A stretch of DNA of 64,000 bases from Ancistrus triradiatus (GCA_025084515.1 JAJAGP010000567.1:226501-290500); one strand, 5' to 3'; positions 13,340-24,900 are shown, numbered from the stretch's first letter. Notes: a model not told the origin generated them from the letters alone. Numbers and translations are program-made.

Positions 13340-13663
13340 TTAGTCAACTTAATCCTGTTCAGGGTTGCAGCAAAACCGGTGCCTAGCGGGACCCACATGG
13401 CACAAGGCAGGAACAACCCTACACAGGGCGCCAGTACATTGTAGGGCACATACATGTTCATACAGACTCTCCCATTAAGGGCACTTTAGAAACATCAATT
13501 AGTCTTAACACACGTCTTTGGAATGTGGAGGAAACCGGAGCACCCAGAGTAAACCCACATGGAGAGGACGTGCAAACTCCACACAGGCGGGTCGGGATCG
13601 AACCGGGGACGCTGGAGCCGTGCAGAGACTGCGCTAACCGCTGTGCCAATGTGCTGCCCCTTA
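13340..13663 (-). mobile_element. Mermaid/HE1-like SINE (type B), near full length
   Basis: Reverse copy: GGAAACCGGAGCACCCAGAG, GTGCAAACTCCACACAGGCG, a B-box match GGGATCGAACCGG and the head CTAACCGCTGTGCCAATGTG. The 3' body reaches 13340 (TTGCAGCAAAACCGGTGCC, GGGCGCCAGTACATTGTAGG). Confidence 0.8.
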
Positions 13664-14197
13664 ATAATGACAATAATAAGAAAAATATTAAACATACGTA
13701 TTATTAGTATTATTATTAGTTTAATTATTAGTGTTATTGTCACAGCTCTTGTGCCTTAGAGATCAGAGTCCTGAGTTTCCGTAAGCCTGGGTTCAAATGC
13801 TGAGTGGTGGGGTTACAGAACCCTGCTACAGATTATTATTAATAGTAGATTTCATTCTGTTACTGAAGGCCGAATAAAATTGCCTGCTTAATACCCATAT
13901 AAGGACATCCTGCACAATATTGTGATAAAGGGAAATGGGTCATTTCCATGGACCTGGCAACGCAGGGGTATCTCTCAGAGGCAGGGGAGTGTCCGCAGCT
14001 TTTCTTCATCCACTCTTACAGCGCTGATGCGTTCTTTAAATTTAATGCTGTGATTACACAAAAGAAACTCTAAAACAATCTCAAAGTTTAACTGAATGAG
14101 CATCTCTTATGATTTCTAACCTGTTTACACGAAGTCCGGAAACCAAACGGCGTCTTCATGTTATACTATATTAATCATATGACGTAATGGACAGTGT

Positions 14198-14425
14198 TTA
14201 AACTCTATATTTGTGTGCCTGTAGTGTTTCCCCTGCAGTGTGTGTGTGTTCTTGTTGTAACTGGTGTATCAGCTGCTGAGTGTAAATACACTGCTGTTCT
14301 TTTAAAGCTGCTGGAACCAGAGATAATAAAGATAAAACATGTTGCACAACGCTGAGCCATTCGAAGTCAGGCTGTGTCATGGAGTGTTTCCGGTAAGGCG
14401 GAGCCGGGGTCCGCGTGCACGCCAT
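14198..14425 (-). CDS. Small unidentified ORF (75 aa) next to a CpG-rich patch
   Basis: An open frame with two in-frame ATGs (14425 and 14380). The centre, PDFEWLSVVQHVLSLLSLVP followed by AALKEQQCIYTQQLIHQLQQEH, looks like an amphipathic helical protein and not repeat-derived sequence. Only a short stretch (HTHT) is low complexity. The sequence just upstream on the minus strand (14400-14540) is CpG-rich and promoter-like. It lies between rras and the phosphatase. I do not recognise a family. It may be a short protein, a first exon of a gene continuing toward 13000, or chance. Confidence 0.3.
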   Translation of the reverse strand: MACTRTPAPPYRKHSMTQPDFEWLSVVQHVLSLLSLVPAALKEQQCIYTQQLIHQLQQEHTHTAGETLQAHKYRV

Positions 14426-14679
14426 TCTTCCCGTATTTGGTCACGGAGCCGAGCTGCGGTCCAGTGCGCGTGCACGTGTTTCGTACCAGAACGCGCTTGG
14501 CTCTGAACCCGACGCCACTGCGTTCCAGAGCGTGAGCGCGCATAACTGTATCATGTACGAATAAACCGTACTAAAACATTACTTGTTGATGTTGATCATT
14601 CTTGATTATTCATTATTGTTAGTATTGCTGCTGATTTTGTTGTTATTTGTAGTCGTAGTCATATCACTCACTCACAATT

Positions 14680-14890
14680 CCATGTAGGAAACCGATTCAG
14701 GATCGCATGGGCACCAGGGTCTAACCAGCAGCACAAGGCACAAGGTGGGAACCAACACTAGGTTCTAGTCCACGTTACGAACAACTCATGGAATGGGGGA
14801 AGCAACCAGAATACGAGAAGTAAACACATACAGAAATGGAGAGAACATGCAAACTCCACACAGGCCGCAGCTGGGACCGAGACGAAGCCA
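14680..14890 (-). mobile_element. Type B SINE fragment
   Basis: GAACATGCAAACTCCACACA with flanking degenerate SINE body, reverse orientation. Immediately followed by the dispersed repeat at 14910-15110. Confidence 0.6.
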
Positions 14891-14909
14891 AAAATTTACA
14901 GCCACTAAA

Positions 14910-15110
14910 GATAAAGTCAAAATCAAATTGATTTCTATAGTGCTTCCCACAATGGAGCATTGTCTCAAAGCAGCTTGACAACTTTCTATTATCTTCTATT
15001 GTCCAAGCACAGATAGAGCAAGCCTAGGGCAACAGTGGCAAGGAAAAACTCCCTAAACTTTATAAGGAAGAAACCCTGGGAGGACCAAGACTCCAAAAGC
15101 GACCTATGTT
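14910..15110 (+). repeat. Dispersed repeat (GGAGGACCAAGACTC family)
   Basis: It shares GAGCATTGTCTCAAAGCAGC, GAGCAAGCCTAGGGC and GGGAGGACCAAGACTC with 38565-38705, and a shorter end with 6505-6555. Three copies in the window show it is an interspersed element of unknown class. Confidence 0.7.
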
Positions 15111-15499
15111 ATATGCAAGAATTCATCTAAATTATGTGGTTAATAAGTTTATAGTTTGAATAAACAGAAGCTAAATAAATAAATATATATTTTTAATAAA
15201 TAAATAAATTATTTTATTTTCAAAATAAATATTATATGCATTCAAAAATAAAGAAAATATAGTAATTAAAATAAAATAAAATAATATGTAGACTAATAAA
15301 TTATAGATAGTGTAATTATGAAGACTACTATGAAAAAGAGAAAATGAAACTACAGCATATAAGGCAATAGTGTGAATAAATAAAATGTTTAATAAAATAA
15401 CCCCTGCACTGCCTTGTCCCTACATCATAATACTACATCATATTATCATTATTATTATTAGTATTAGTAGTATTAGTAGTATTGACATTGTTATTCTTA

Positions 15500-15770
15500 T
15501 TGGTCATCACCATGGCTTTGAAACACTGGGCACTGTGGTGCAACCGTGGCTTAAAATCCATGCTATAGTAACCACGGTAAAACCACTGTTTCAAAATCAT
15601 GCATGTTCTGTAGTAACCATTGGTTACCGTGGGTTTCGTTGGTGTAAAGAAAACATGGTTACGTCACAGCAATCAAGGCTAAACCATGGATTTAAAACAT
15701 TTATCACTTTACAAAAACAGTGTTTTCACCCCCAGTCTCCAATGATCCACATTGAAAGGCTTTTTCCATG
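15500..15770. repeat. Palindrome-rich element with repeated ACCATGG/AACCACGG motifs
   Basis: Motifs GCAACCGTGGCTTAAAATCC, AGTAACCACGGTAAAACCAC, GTAACCATTGGTTACCGTGG and GCTAAACCATGGATTTAAAA alternate in both orientations over 250 bp. Likely a non-autonomous DNA transposon; class not recognised. Intergenic. Confidence 0.5.
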
Positions 15771-15944
15771 AGAAGATAAAAAATAAAGTTCTATAATACA
15801 TACCCTTATGAGTATCACCCCAATGACAAGCCATGGTACCTAGCAGTGACATTATGTTTACGCTTCGATTACCAAATCAAAACAAAAGCAAACGTCGCAT
15901 CTTCATCAATGTCTATTCACGATGCAAGGTTACATCGATATGAG

Positions 15945-16175
15945 TCAGACACATTCACACTGGGCCGATTTAGAGCGACCAATTAACCTAAAGCATGTCT
16001 TTGGATTGTGGAACCTGGAGTAAACCGACATGAACATAAAGAGAACATGCAAAGACGATCCGACCAGGGATCTCTGGAGTTGTGACATAACTGTGCCACC
16101 TTTTCTGTACTGGTTAAGTGCCACACCCATAACTGTCTATTTGCCCCTTCTGAGCCTGAGTGATGGACTGAGTAC
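15945..16175 (-). mobile_element. Type B SINE, diverged
   Basis: Reverse copy: CACTGGGCCGATTTAGAGCG, AAGCATGTCTTTGGATTGTG, GAACATGCAAAGACGATCCG, GTTGTGACATAACTGTGCCA. Confidence 0.65.
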
Positions 16176-17571
16176 CTAAGCAATGGGAATTCTATGATAG
16201 GCTCTGGAACCACTGACAGGATAAAGCAGTAGTAAAATTAGATTGTAAAAAATGTGCTTGAGTTACTGTTCTTAGATCCGTCCAGTCTGGAATCTGGAGC
16301 TCATACCTGCGTTCTGTTTATTTCAGTTTCAAAACCAGCACATATGAAGCTCAGTTCAGTCCAGTAAGACATTCCTGTACCTCGCCCTGCCAGTGGTGAC
16401 TAACACGGGTGTGATAAAACCCTCGGAGAACTATGTTATGTGCAATACGTTTCCCTCCCAGTGATTTCATAAGGCTGTGACTGTTCAAATAAACGCTCAC
16501 CAGAACGAGACTGACAGAGAGATCATTCCGCTTATAATCTCATACAAGTGAGCAGGACAGCTTTGTTTTCCAAGGTACGTTGTAAACTTACTGCAGTAGT
16601 ATTAAAAAGCCTATTATCAACCCTAAATGAGCTTGCTCTACATCCTGTTTCAAAGATAGAGTTACATGAATACACGAATAGTGAAGACATTGGGAGAACA
16701 CGCCATCTGGAGGTTATTTACGCTAATGGCTTCAGTGTGTATACAGCTTTGGCCTAGATCTATCAACACGAAAACGAAATATAGATGAGTCTCTACATGA
16801 TTACAACGGAAGTGAGGATCATGGGATCATGAAGATCTGTGGCACCAACCCTACGATGTTGTACGTACAAAAGTGCAAAAGTCTTAGGCCACCGTTAATT
16901 TAGATATTCTGTTTACTTTTAGAAATGGTAAGTTAAACTGGCCCAAAAAAAGGTCACCACCCCCTGGATTTAACTAAGCAAATAGGTAAGAGCCTAATAG
17001 GTAAGAGATAATTACTGCATTGGTGATTGGTTCTTTAACCCTAACTGATGCAGTGAGTGGCTTCTCATTTGTTTAACAACCACGTGTGGTCGTGGAAAAG
17101 ATGTTCATCCATTTCAGAAGGGTCAGAAGTGTTTTTAGTGGTATTGCTGAGACATGTACGTTTCGTTTGCATACAGTTTTCTCGTGAAAATACACGTTAT
17201 ATTTACATTACAGTAGCATAAAAACATTGTGTATGGTAATGTCTGGTTAACAACCACTTCGATTAATGACCTGTTTACTCAAAGGGAAGGAGGAACACCC
17301 TTTTGGGGTAAAAACAAACAGTGCCGACTCAGGACTGGACCCGGGGACCAGGAACATCGTGTCAAAACTGACTGTCACCTCAACTGGGGACGTGCTATGC
17401 GACCACGATGGGACATTACACCCTTATGCCTACACTCAAAACCGATAAACCTCACTTGGCCAGAAGCGAATTAGCAAACAGGATGGTTTGGCATTGGGAT
17501 TCAGTGCTCTAATAACCGAGTCACTCAGTTTGAGCTTAATCAAGTCTACATTATTGATCTATTGATCTGTT

Positions 17572-17870
17572 GTGGGACTGTGGTGGCTCAGTTGTTAAGA
17601 TACCGGACTGTGGACCCACAGCTGCTTAGATTTTCAGATTGTAAGACTGTATGTCACTATGGATAAGTAAATGTTGTTAGAGAACTGTGGTGGCTCAGCG
17701 GTTTAAGTCCTAGGCTGATCCAGAACGTCCAGAGTTCAAATCCCGTCTCTGCTGCTGTTGGGTCCTCGAGGAACGTCTTTAACCCATAGTTGCTTGGATT
17801 GTAAGACTGTATCATTTATAAGACGCCCTGGATAAGGGCATGTGCAGAATGAATCCAAATGTAGACGATA
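17572..17870 (+). mobile_element. Two head-to-tail type A SINE copies
   Basis: A short copy (17572-17665, GGACTGTGGTGGCTCAGTTG, internal deletion) is followed by a fuller copy (17690-17870, with GAGTTCAAATCCC and the GCCCTGGATAAGGGCATG tail). Just downstream of the probable 3' end of the phosphatase gene. Confidence 0.75.
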
Positions 17871-17894
17871 ACAAACGAGACAGAAGCAGTCGTG

Positions 17895-18844
17895 TAAAAT
17901 ATGTCGTCTTTAATGAACACTGTGTATCAGTAAGTACAAGTCGCAGCAGTAAAACAGCCAACGCACTTGGAAAATATTCCATTTATAAATAACAACAGTA
18001 AATTCAATAAATAAATCCATTCACAGGAAGCCTGTGCAATAAAATAGAACTGACATATAGCAAAGTCGCCTATATACACAACCAGATCAGGAGCAAACGC
18101 CTATTTACAGCGCGATCCAAATTCAGACACGGATCAAACATGCAAGCAAATCGGCAAAGTCTTACTGAAAACACACTCGTATTCATCGTCTCCCTTTTTG
18201 TTCTGTTTCCTTTTATTGACTGGTTAAAGGGATACTCCAGTGTCGTTGGGTCACACAATGGGCGAAGAGGGGTTGGATTGGGTTCGTCTGTCAAAAACCA
18301 GGGGCCAAAATGGGTCACTGGTTCAATCATGGCCAACGATGCTACTGTGAGACATCCAACCTGGGTAGAAGGCACCAAGGACACATACCTGGGTCACCCC
18401 TACCACATAGCTTATTAACCTAATTTACAAAATAATCAATAACTCCAAAATCCAAAAGGTTGATGTTTCCACATAGTGTGAGAAGAACAGAAACTACTCA
18501 ACATGTGCTCATAATGGAATTTTAAGGGCAGATGTTGAGGCGATAAATTACAAAACGACATAAGAACACCTTTGGTAAGACATCTTTCCACGCCTGTCTA
18601 ATCCTGAGACCGTTGAGTTAGCATTGTTTATGCACATACTTCTCAGAAACTGCCCTTAAACATCCATTATAAGTGAGTGAAATGGTACTAGGTCAGTTTT
18701 TAGAGACCGGCGTCTCATCCAGGGAGCACTTTAACCTGCGCAGTGAATTCAGAGTGTATGCGGTCACCACTAAAACGTTACAGATGCAGTAGATAGAGAT
18801 TACTTGATAAACACACTGAGTATTCCTTTAATCCCGGTTGTTTT
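17895..18844 (-). other. Probable 3' UTR of the phosphatase gene
   Basis: Sequence following the stop codon at 18845-18847 is free of obvious SINE or Tc1 copies. A minus-strand ATTAAA (plus TTTAAT at 17909-17914) is a candidate poly(A) signal, giving a 3' UTR of about 950 nt. Immediately beyond it on the left is a SINE (17690-17870). Another AATAAA occurs on the minus strand at 18212-18217. The true end is not determined. Confidence 0.3.
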
Positions 18845-21731
18845 TCAGCATTTGTACGGCAGGGCGGCCTGTCCCACTTTGATGTGAGGCCCGAGAAGGA
18901 CCCCGAGCAGCATGCGCTCCCCCCAACCCAGCAGCCTGTTAATGGTGACGTTAATGGGTGACATGGGGCTCTGATCTCCGTCGATCGCCTCAGCAGCTTC
19001 CACTGCATATCCGGACGCCTCCTGCTGGTGAGCCGTGGAAGCACACTGTGTCATCCGTCCAGCTCGCTCTCGTTTAGGTCTTGATTGGTCCTCTTTGGCC
19101 CAGTGAGGAGCTGCAGAGGAACAGGCGCTCCCCTCATTCCTTCTCTTCTGCGACCTGGACTTACTGCATCTCACAGACGCTTGTTTTTGTGCCGCAGCTG
19201 AAACAGCGCTCGTTCCAGAGTTCTCTAAGCCTTCCATCTCCCCCTGCTGGCTAACAGGCGAACTGCTCGGGGTGTTCTGACACAAGTTGGTCACGCTCGC
19301 CCCCTTGTGGTGAGTTGGAGTCATTGGCGTCATTGGAGACAGAGGCGTCAGGGAAAGCGTGAGGCTTCTCCTCTTTTCTGACACAGACGGGAGCTGAAGT
19401 TGAAGGTGGGTCGGCTTTTTCAGTCTGGGAGCCTGAAGGTCCATGGTAGCAGGTCTCTGCACAGGTTCAATGCTGAGAGTCAGAGTTCTGAGCTTGTCCG
19501 ACAGAGAGGATGTGAACTCTGGCTTTGTGGTACAGCCCTCAGATTGGATGGTCTTGTTCTTAACGAGTGAATCACCTTTAATTGTGGTATTACCATCCAT
19601 GACCTGTGTTTCATCCCTGGTTATTAATCCTACAGCAAAATTGTTAGATTTTTTGCTCAATTTGTCAGTCGACGTCTCCGCTGCAGGCTGCTGCGTGGCT
19701 TGGTTGGCGTTGCCCTTGAGAGGAAGCGTGCCCTGAAAGAGCTGGAGCTGCCCAAGGAAGTTGAAGTTGGGTGAAATTGTGGGTCTGCGCTCTTTCACAA
19801 ACCTGAAAGGTAAACACACGCCAGTGGTCAACCATTTGATGCTTGCTGTGTCTGGGTACAGCTTAGAGTCGTGTGTATTTATTAGTTTAAGGACTTGGAG
19901 TGGCCAATGTCAAGAGTTTCTGAAGGGTCTTTACATATAGTACTGTGCAAAAGTCTTAGGCCACTGTTAGATTAGATATATCATTGTTTTAGCAATGGTG
20001 GAATGACCATGTATAATTGTTTCTCCGTCTCTTTATTAGAATACAACCAGAAAAGACAAATAACTTGTATGATGCATGTCATTCATTACATTTACAGGTT
20101 CGTCCTGTAACCAACTTGGCCTTGTCCATGTGACTGGGATGAAACAGTAAATATACAATACTGTGCAAAAGTCTTAGGCCAGCATTGACCATATATCATT
20201 ATTTCTCGGTCTCTGTATTAAGATCCAAACAGAAAATACAGGCAATTTGTACACAACAAAAGATTGTGTCTTGGTTGCTACCCTTCCAAAAAGTCCATTC
20301 CTGATCAAGCTTCTTCGAACTGTAGAAGGGTCAACTTGGCATCCCGATAAGGCTGCCAGATGCTGCTATAGCTCAAGTGTAAGGGGAGATTTTCCGTTTG
20401 CATTCTAGTAAAGGGACTGAGAAATACTTATATATAATCATTATGCCATTAAGCATTACCTGTAAGCATGATCTAGATCCATTCTCAGACTGTACATGAC
20501 GTAAGCCACAGCCAGAGCCGGAGAGCGGGAGATTCCTGCAGCACAGTGAACGATGACCGAGCAGCCGAGAGACATGGCGCCATCTGGAAACCAAACACAG
20601 CCTCGTAAGTGCACTTATCCTACCAGGGCAATCAATAAGAGTGAGACGTTATGTCAGGGATCTGTGCCGACACAGGACTCCGAACGGCGCCTGTGCAATT
20701 ACACAGAAGCCCAAACATTCCTGCAGCGCCAAACAGTTTGTTAAATAAATGATGTCATGCAGCCGCAGCAGTGCGGCGTTCCCTCACCGATGAAGCGCAG
20801 CGCCTGCGGGATCCAGGGCAGCAGATCGTCCCTCAGGGAGTCGTCTATGGGGATGCGCAGATACTGCGACTGGGGCAGGAAGGAGGGTTGGGGGCAGCAC
20901 CGGCTCACGCTCAGAACATACGAAATGCCCCGAGCAGACAGGCCATCCTGAGAGAGAAAGTAAAACGTAGTCTGTGACGTAACAGATTGAACTCTGAAAC
21001 TCAAATGATGTTAGAATTGTTTTATAATCATTATACAGCGGTACCTCCGTTCTCGTCGGTAATTTGTTTGTTGAGAACCGAAAACGAGGAGTACCGAGCA
21101 AATATGTCCCATAAGGAATAATGTAAATGGAATGAATCGGTTCAAGACCCCCAGAAAATCCCCCCTGTATAAGGCATTGTATGCATTACTGGAGCTGTGT
21201 TGTACAGGAGCTCCCTGATTTATGATGGGGATACGTTCAACAAATCCAACATAAGTTAAATGAATCATGAACTGATGAGTTTAATATAGTCTGTACTGTA
21301 TTAACCTACATCTACCCCAAATCATTAACACAAAGCTTATTTTATAATAAAGTGTTGAATCTCCTGTAATTTAGAGAGTAATGGACTGAAAGTGAAAAGT
21401 GAAAGCAATAAAATACAGCAGAGATCTGCACCGAGAAAGAGCTAGAGTGAATCTGAATCACTGAATCACCGACTACTGAATCGTGAATCATGAATCGAGT
21501 TTCAGCTGAAACGAGTCCCGTGACTCGAGTACCGATCAAACAACGAGAATATATATTGCTGTGTAAGCTTGTACTGTGCAAAAGTCTTAGGCCACCATTA
21601 CAGGACTGTATGTTCTGGTTTTATTCTGGTAAAGAGACAGGGAGATAGTTATATATGTTCATCATACCGCTGCTAAAACAACAAATCTAATGGTGGCCTG
21701 AGACTTTTGCACTTTTGTTCATGAAGTAGGC

Positions 21732-21773
<42 letters not shown>

Positions 21774-21859
21774 CTGACCTGTGTGATGTCACTCTCTGCT
21801 CCGAGGTAAAGCTGCGGCAGGATGCGAGAGAGCGGCGCATGCTCCGACTGGTACACCAT
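18845..21859 (-). CDS. Dual-specificity phosphatase, DUSP8/16-like catalytic domain without CH2 domain (440 aa)
   Basis: Predicted Ser/Thr/Tyr phosphatase with a MAP-kinase-phosphatase type catalytic domain. Coding exons: 21779-21859, 20788-20947, 20460-20583, 18845-19802, in phase, 1323 nt with the stop. Residues 1-27 hold the LPQLYLGAESD opening of the domain. The IPIDD stretch holds the likely general-acid Asp, and the active-site loop HCAAGISRS (HCX5R) lies in exon 3. ISPNFNFLGQL closes the domain in exon 4. The remaining roughly 295 residues are a Ser/Thr/Pro-rich tail, with an MTPMTP stretch, basic clusters (RSQKRR, RPKRER) that could be nuclear signals, and the end ALPYKC. A stop codon lies in frame two codons before the ATG, so the rhodanese/CH2 kinase-docking domain of classical MKPs is absent. 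I cannot name the exact orthologue. Confidence 0.9.
19936..20390. mobile_element. Two partial copies of the same Tc1-like family
   Basis: ACTGTGCAAAAGTCTTAGGCC occurs at about 19942 and again at about 20160, same orientation. The second copy continues into transposase-like remnant (CCTTCCAAAAAGTCC, CTGATCAAGCTTC). It lies between phosphatase exons 3 and 4. A further lone end is at 16873. Confidence 0.65.
21035..21330. repeat. Dispersed element (GCGGTACCTCCGTTCTCG family)
   Basis: Starts CGGTACCTCCGTTCTCGTCG and contains TGTACAGGAGCTCCCTGATT. It matches the element at 11545-12190 in reverse orientation. In a phosphatase intron. Confidence 0.6.
21571..21716. mobile_element. Tc1-like MITE, 146 bp, in the phosphatase gene
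   Basis: Left end GTGCAAAAGTCTTAGGCCACC, right end GGTGGCCTGAGACTTTTGCAC: near-perfect inverted repeats around 90 bp of unique core. It lies in the intron between phosphatase coding exons 1 and 2. Confidence 0.8.
21736..21772. repeat. (GA)n microsatellite next to a splice donor
   Basis: GA units with one C interruption, ending 7 bp from the end of phosphatase coding exon 1; on the coding strand the intron begins GTCAGTCTCTCTCGCTCTC. Confidence 0.95.
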
Positions 21860-21869
21860 TATCTACACT

Positions 21870-23172
21870 CCTGGGCAAAAACAAATAAATACATAAATAA
21901 AAATATGCACCAAAGCCAAAATTGCTGGATGTGCAGATTTTAATGATCTCAACAGCAAGCCATTGCTCAAGAAATGTGCAAGAATGGCAGAAATATATTT
22001 CCCTTTGATTTCCTGAAACACTTTGGTCTTAGAAGAACACAGGCAGCTTTTGACAGACAGAAGAGTCCATGCTGTCGCACTCAGTGCTAATGGCTTCAAA
22101 CAGTTGATGAGTCGTTGTAAAATCTCCCTGTTAGTTTTTGTTCACACCCTCCTGCTGAACCCCACTGAATCAACTTCAGAAACTTCACTTTGTCCTTGAT
22201 GGTTTTCTTAGACGGCAGTAGCTCTTTAGCACGTTTTCTAGACTCAATACTCGACAGCAGCCTCCTGCTTACTCTCTGTTCTCCAAAGAGCCTGTTTCAT
22301 GACGCTTGAATTCTGCTGACAGTTTTTTTTGAAGAGGCTTTCCTTCTCGCAACTGACCTTTTTTTCAAAGGCTGATCGATTCTGTTAATGTCTGATAGTG
22401 AAGTACGGATTTGCTGTGCCTTTAGGGTCTTGGAATTTCAGAATAGCGCAGTTTGGCCTGACGAATATTCAGCTCCGAGATTTCCTTACGAAGCCCTGCA
22501 TGATCTTGGCTTTTTTTTGGAGGAGAATGTTCTCACCTGTTTTCCCTTCTGATTCACAAGATTGCATCCTGTAGATCTCTATCTGTAGATGTCTGTCCAG
22601 TAATGACTAATCTATCGAAGAGTTAAGATCTTGATTTCAGGCTAGTGATGGGCTGCATCAGTAGAGGCGATTACAAACCAACGACTAATCTCTTAAAGAA
22701 TCAAAAAGGCAAGATATTGTGGAAGGTTTTGCTCATCTAGCCATGCATTCGTTTGGATTTTATCTTTGTGTACAAGAAGACTGTAAGTAAATTTCACTCT
22801 TTCCATCTTTTTTACCCTAAGAAGTCAATGCAGCAGGTCTCAGGAGGGCATTTTCTTACTCCTTGCTGATGTTCTGACCAATGACTTGCTGTTAGGAATG
22901 TTCAAAGCTGAATATGCTGCAATGTTTTGCCCACAATGAGAGACCCAGTTATTACTTTCTGTTTTGCAGTTATTTACATCTAGATCTATAAGCTGTTCCT
23001 TCATATTTATACAGAAAATATCCAAACCAATGCATGATTTATTATTGTGTGCAGGTTTGGGCTACTTTTATAAATATAATTAACATTCGGCTGCATATTG
23101 GCATGACGTTATGCCTGGTCAAAAATTCAACAAGAGGGGACTGTTACAGGGTTGAACTGCATTCACTGGAAG

Positions 23173-23206
<34 letters not shown>

Positions 23207-23338
23207 GGATTTATTTAGCATTTGTCATCATTTGTGCTCCCAAGTCTATCTGCATATTACAACTGCATCACATCACAGTTTGAGTGCTCTACATTTATGA
23301 CTGGATATTATATTAATAACAATTATTGTTATTATTGC

Positions 23339-23386
<48 letters not shown>

Positions 23387-24100
23387 CATAATAATAATAA
23401 TGGTTATTATTATTATTAATTATTATTAATTATTATTTAGGTGATAAAGCTACAGTTTATGCCTTATATCACAATGGTAAGTTTCTGCATGAAATACTAC
23501 GAAAAAATATATATATAAGTAAGTAAATCATCATTAAATTAATGCATTATTAATGATTTTAAATTAAAAAAATATTATAAAAAATAATTACTAAAAAATA
23601 ACAATATAAATCAACGAATTATTACTAAATAAATGAATTATTTTTAAATATTAATTTGTCTTATTACTTGTGTGCAATCTGCGCAATGTTTTATCACTTT
23701 TAATTACGATGCATCATTAAATATTGAACACTACCCGTGCATTACAGCAGAGTGAGAGGTTTTATTACACTTATTAGTGCTAGAATAATATCAGAAAGCG
23801 CGTGCAAGCTGCTGCAACACTCCATAGGCTGTGATGCTGCAGATTTTGGAGCCCATCACGTCAGGATTGTATTTTCTCCACAGGTTCTAACAGGCAGTGC
23901 AGATGCATGAACACAGCTTTTAAAGCACATTTAGTTATTATTATTAGACTCACCGGCGAATGCAAATGCAGTCCACTTGAGAAATCAAAAATCCTCCAAA
24001 GGTCCGAGACTCTAATGTGGCAGCAGCAGGAGGCAATAAGCAGGCGCGTGATCCAGTCCGACTCCAACTGGAAACCAAATGCTGGAATCGGATCCTAGAC
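21870..24100 (-). other. Phosphatase gene: likely 5' untranslated exon and first intron
   Basis: A strong donor (CGCCG|GTGAGT) on the minus strand ends a probable non-coding exon at 23954. The matching acceptor (TTTTTGCCCAG) ends at 21871, eleven bases before the start codon. The intron 21871-23953 holds a decayed coding-like stretch (21930-22560), two TAA/TAT microsatellites and AT-rich sequence. The transcription start is probably upstream of 24000, near the CpG-containing sequence at 24040-24150. Inferred from splice signals. Confidence 0.5.
23174..23420. repeat. AAT/ATT trinucleotide microsatellites
   Basis: (TAA)n at 23174-23205 and again at 23338-23400, followed by an inverted ATT run to 23420. 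Able to form a hairpin. In the phosphatase 5' intron. Confidence 0.95.
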
Positions 24101-24699
24101 GAACGGTAGTCAGCAGCGGGCCGGTGCTCTGTGGAGTGAGCTCTCCCTCTGCTCGATCTGCACTGTTTAACAGTTTTGTTGTCGTATCTCTAATACCTGC
24201 CCCAGTCAGGGGCAAAAAACATGACGTAATCCCTTTTCCACACGCTAAGAATAGCACAATAGAGTGTGATGTCATTTTCAGCCAATCAGCGTTGAGCGCT
24301 CCGGTTTATTCCACCTCGGCGTTTCTTCTTTCTCTCTGGATTATTTGGGCGAATCAGGGCTGGATTTTGCTGTAAACGTGAGAGAGGAGATCAAAGAGAA
24401 ACGCAGACTAATGCGCAAATGCTTTGGATAGGTTTGAAGTATTACGTAGAAATAAAAGATCCTTTTAGACACGTTTCCCTGAGATGCAGTTAAGGGGCTT
24501 GGTGCAGCATTTAAGGCTTTATATTTATTATTTGCATTGATTTATTGTTGTTATTATTACGTTATGCATATATCAGCACTCCTTAATGTAGGCTACATCC
24601 AGCGAGAAAGCGCGAGAGCACCAGTGAAAGCGCTTCTGTTGAATTGAATACGGTGTGCGTTTTTAATACGATCATTTCATCAACAAAACAAAGCAGCAG

Positions 24700-24900
24700 G
24701 GTGTTGCAGTGGCTAGTGCTGTCGTCTCACAGCCCTGGGTTCGAGTCCCAACCCACCTACCGCCTGTGTGGAGTTTGCATGTTCTCTCTGGTTTCCTCTC
24801 CATACCAAATACATGCGTTGGGCCAATCGGTGTCTCTAAAGTGCCCAGTGTGGGAGCGAGTGTGTGCATCTTCCCTGCAAAGTGACTGAACCCCATCCAG
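24700..24900 (+). mobile_element. Type B SINE
   Basis: GTGTTGCAGTGGCTAGTGCT, GTCTCACAGCCCTGGGTTCG, CCGCCTGTGTGGAGTTTGCA and a short diverged tail. Upstream of the phosphatase gene promoter. Confidence 0.75.

Larger units (their letters stand above)
12960..17570. other. Intergenic region between rras and the phosphatase gene
   Basis: Apart from the small ORF at 14198-14425 and the SINE/dispersed copies listed separately, it holds AT-rich sequence (15120-15380) and a lone Tc1-like end at 16863-16920. I see no conserved exon on either strand in 16200-17570. Confidence 0.5.

Noticed and set aside
23222..23419. Poly-Asn ORF
   Set aside because: Translation of an AAT microsatellite.
24079..24375. 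98-codon plus-strand ORF at the phosphatase promoter
   Set aside because: Overlaps the inferred 5' untranslated exon on the other strand and shows no domain or splice context.
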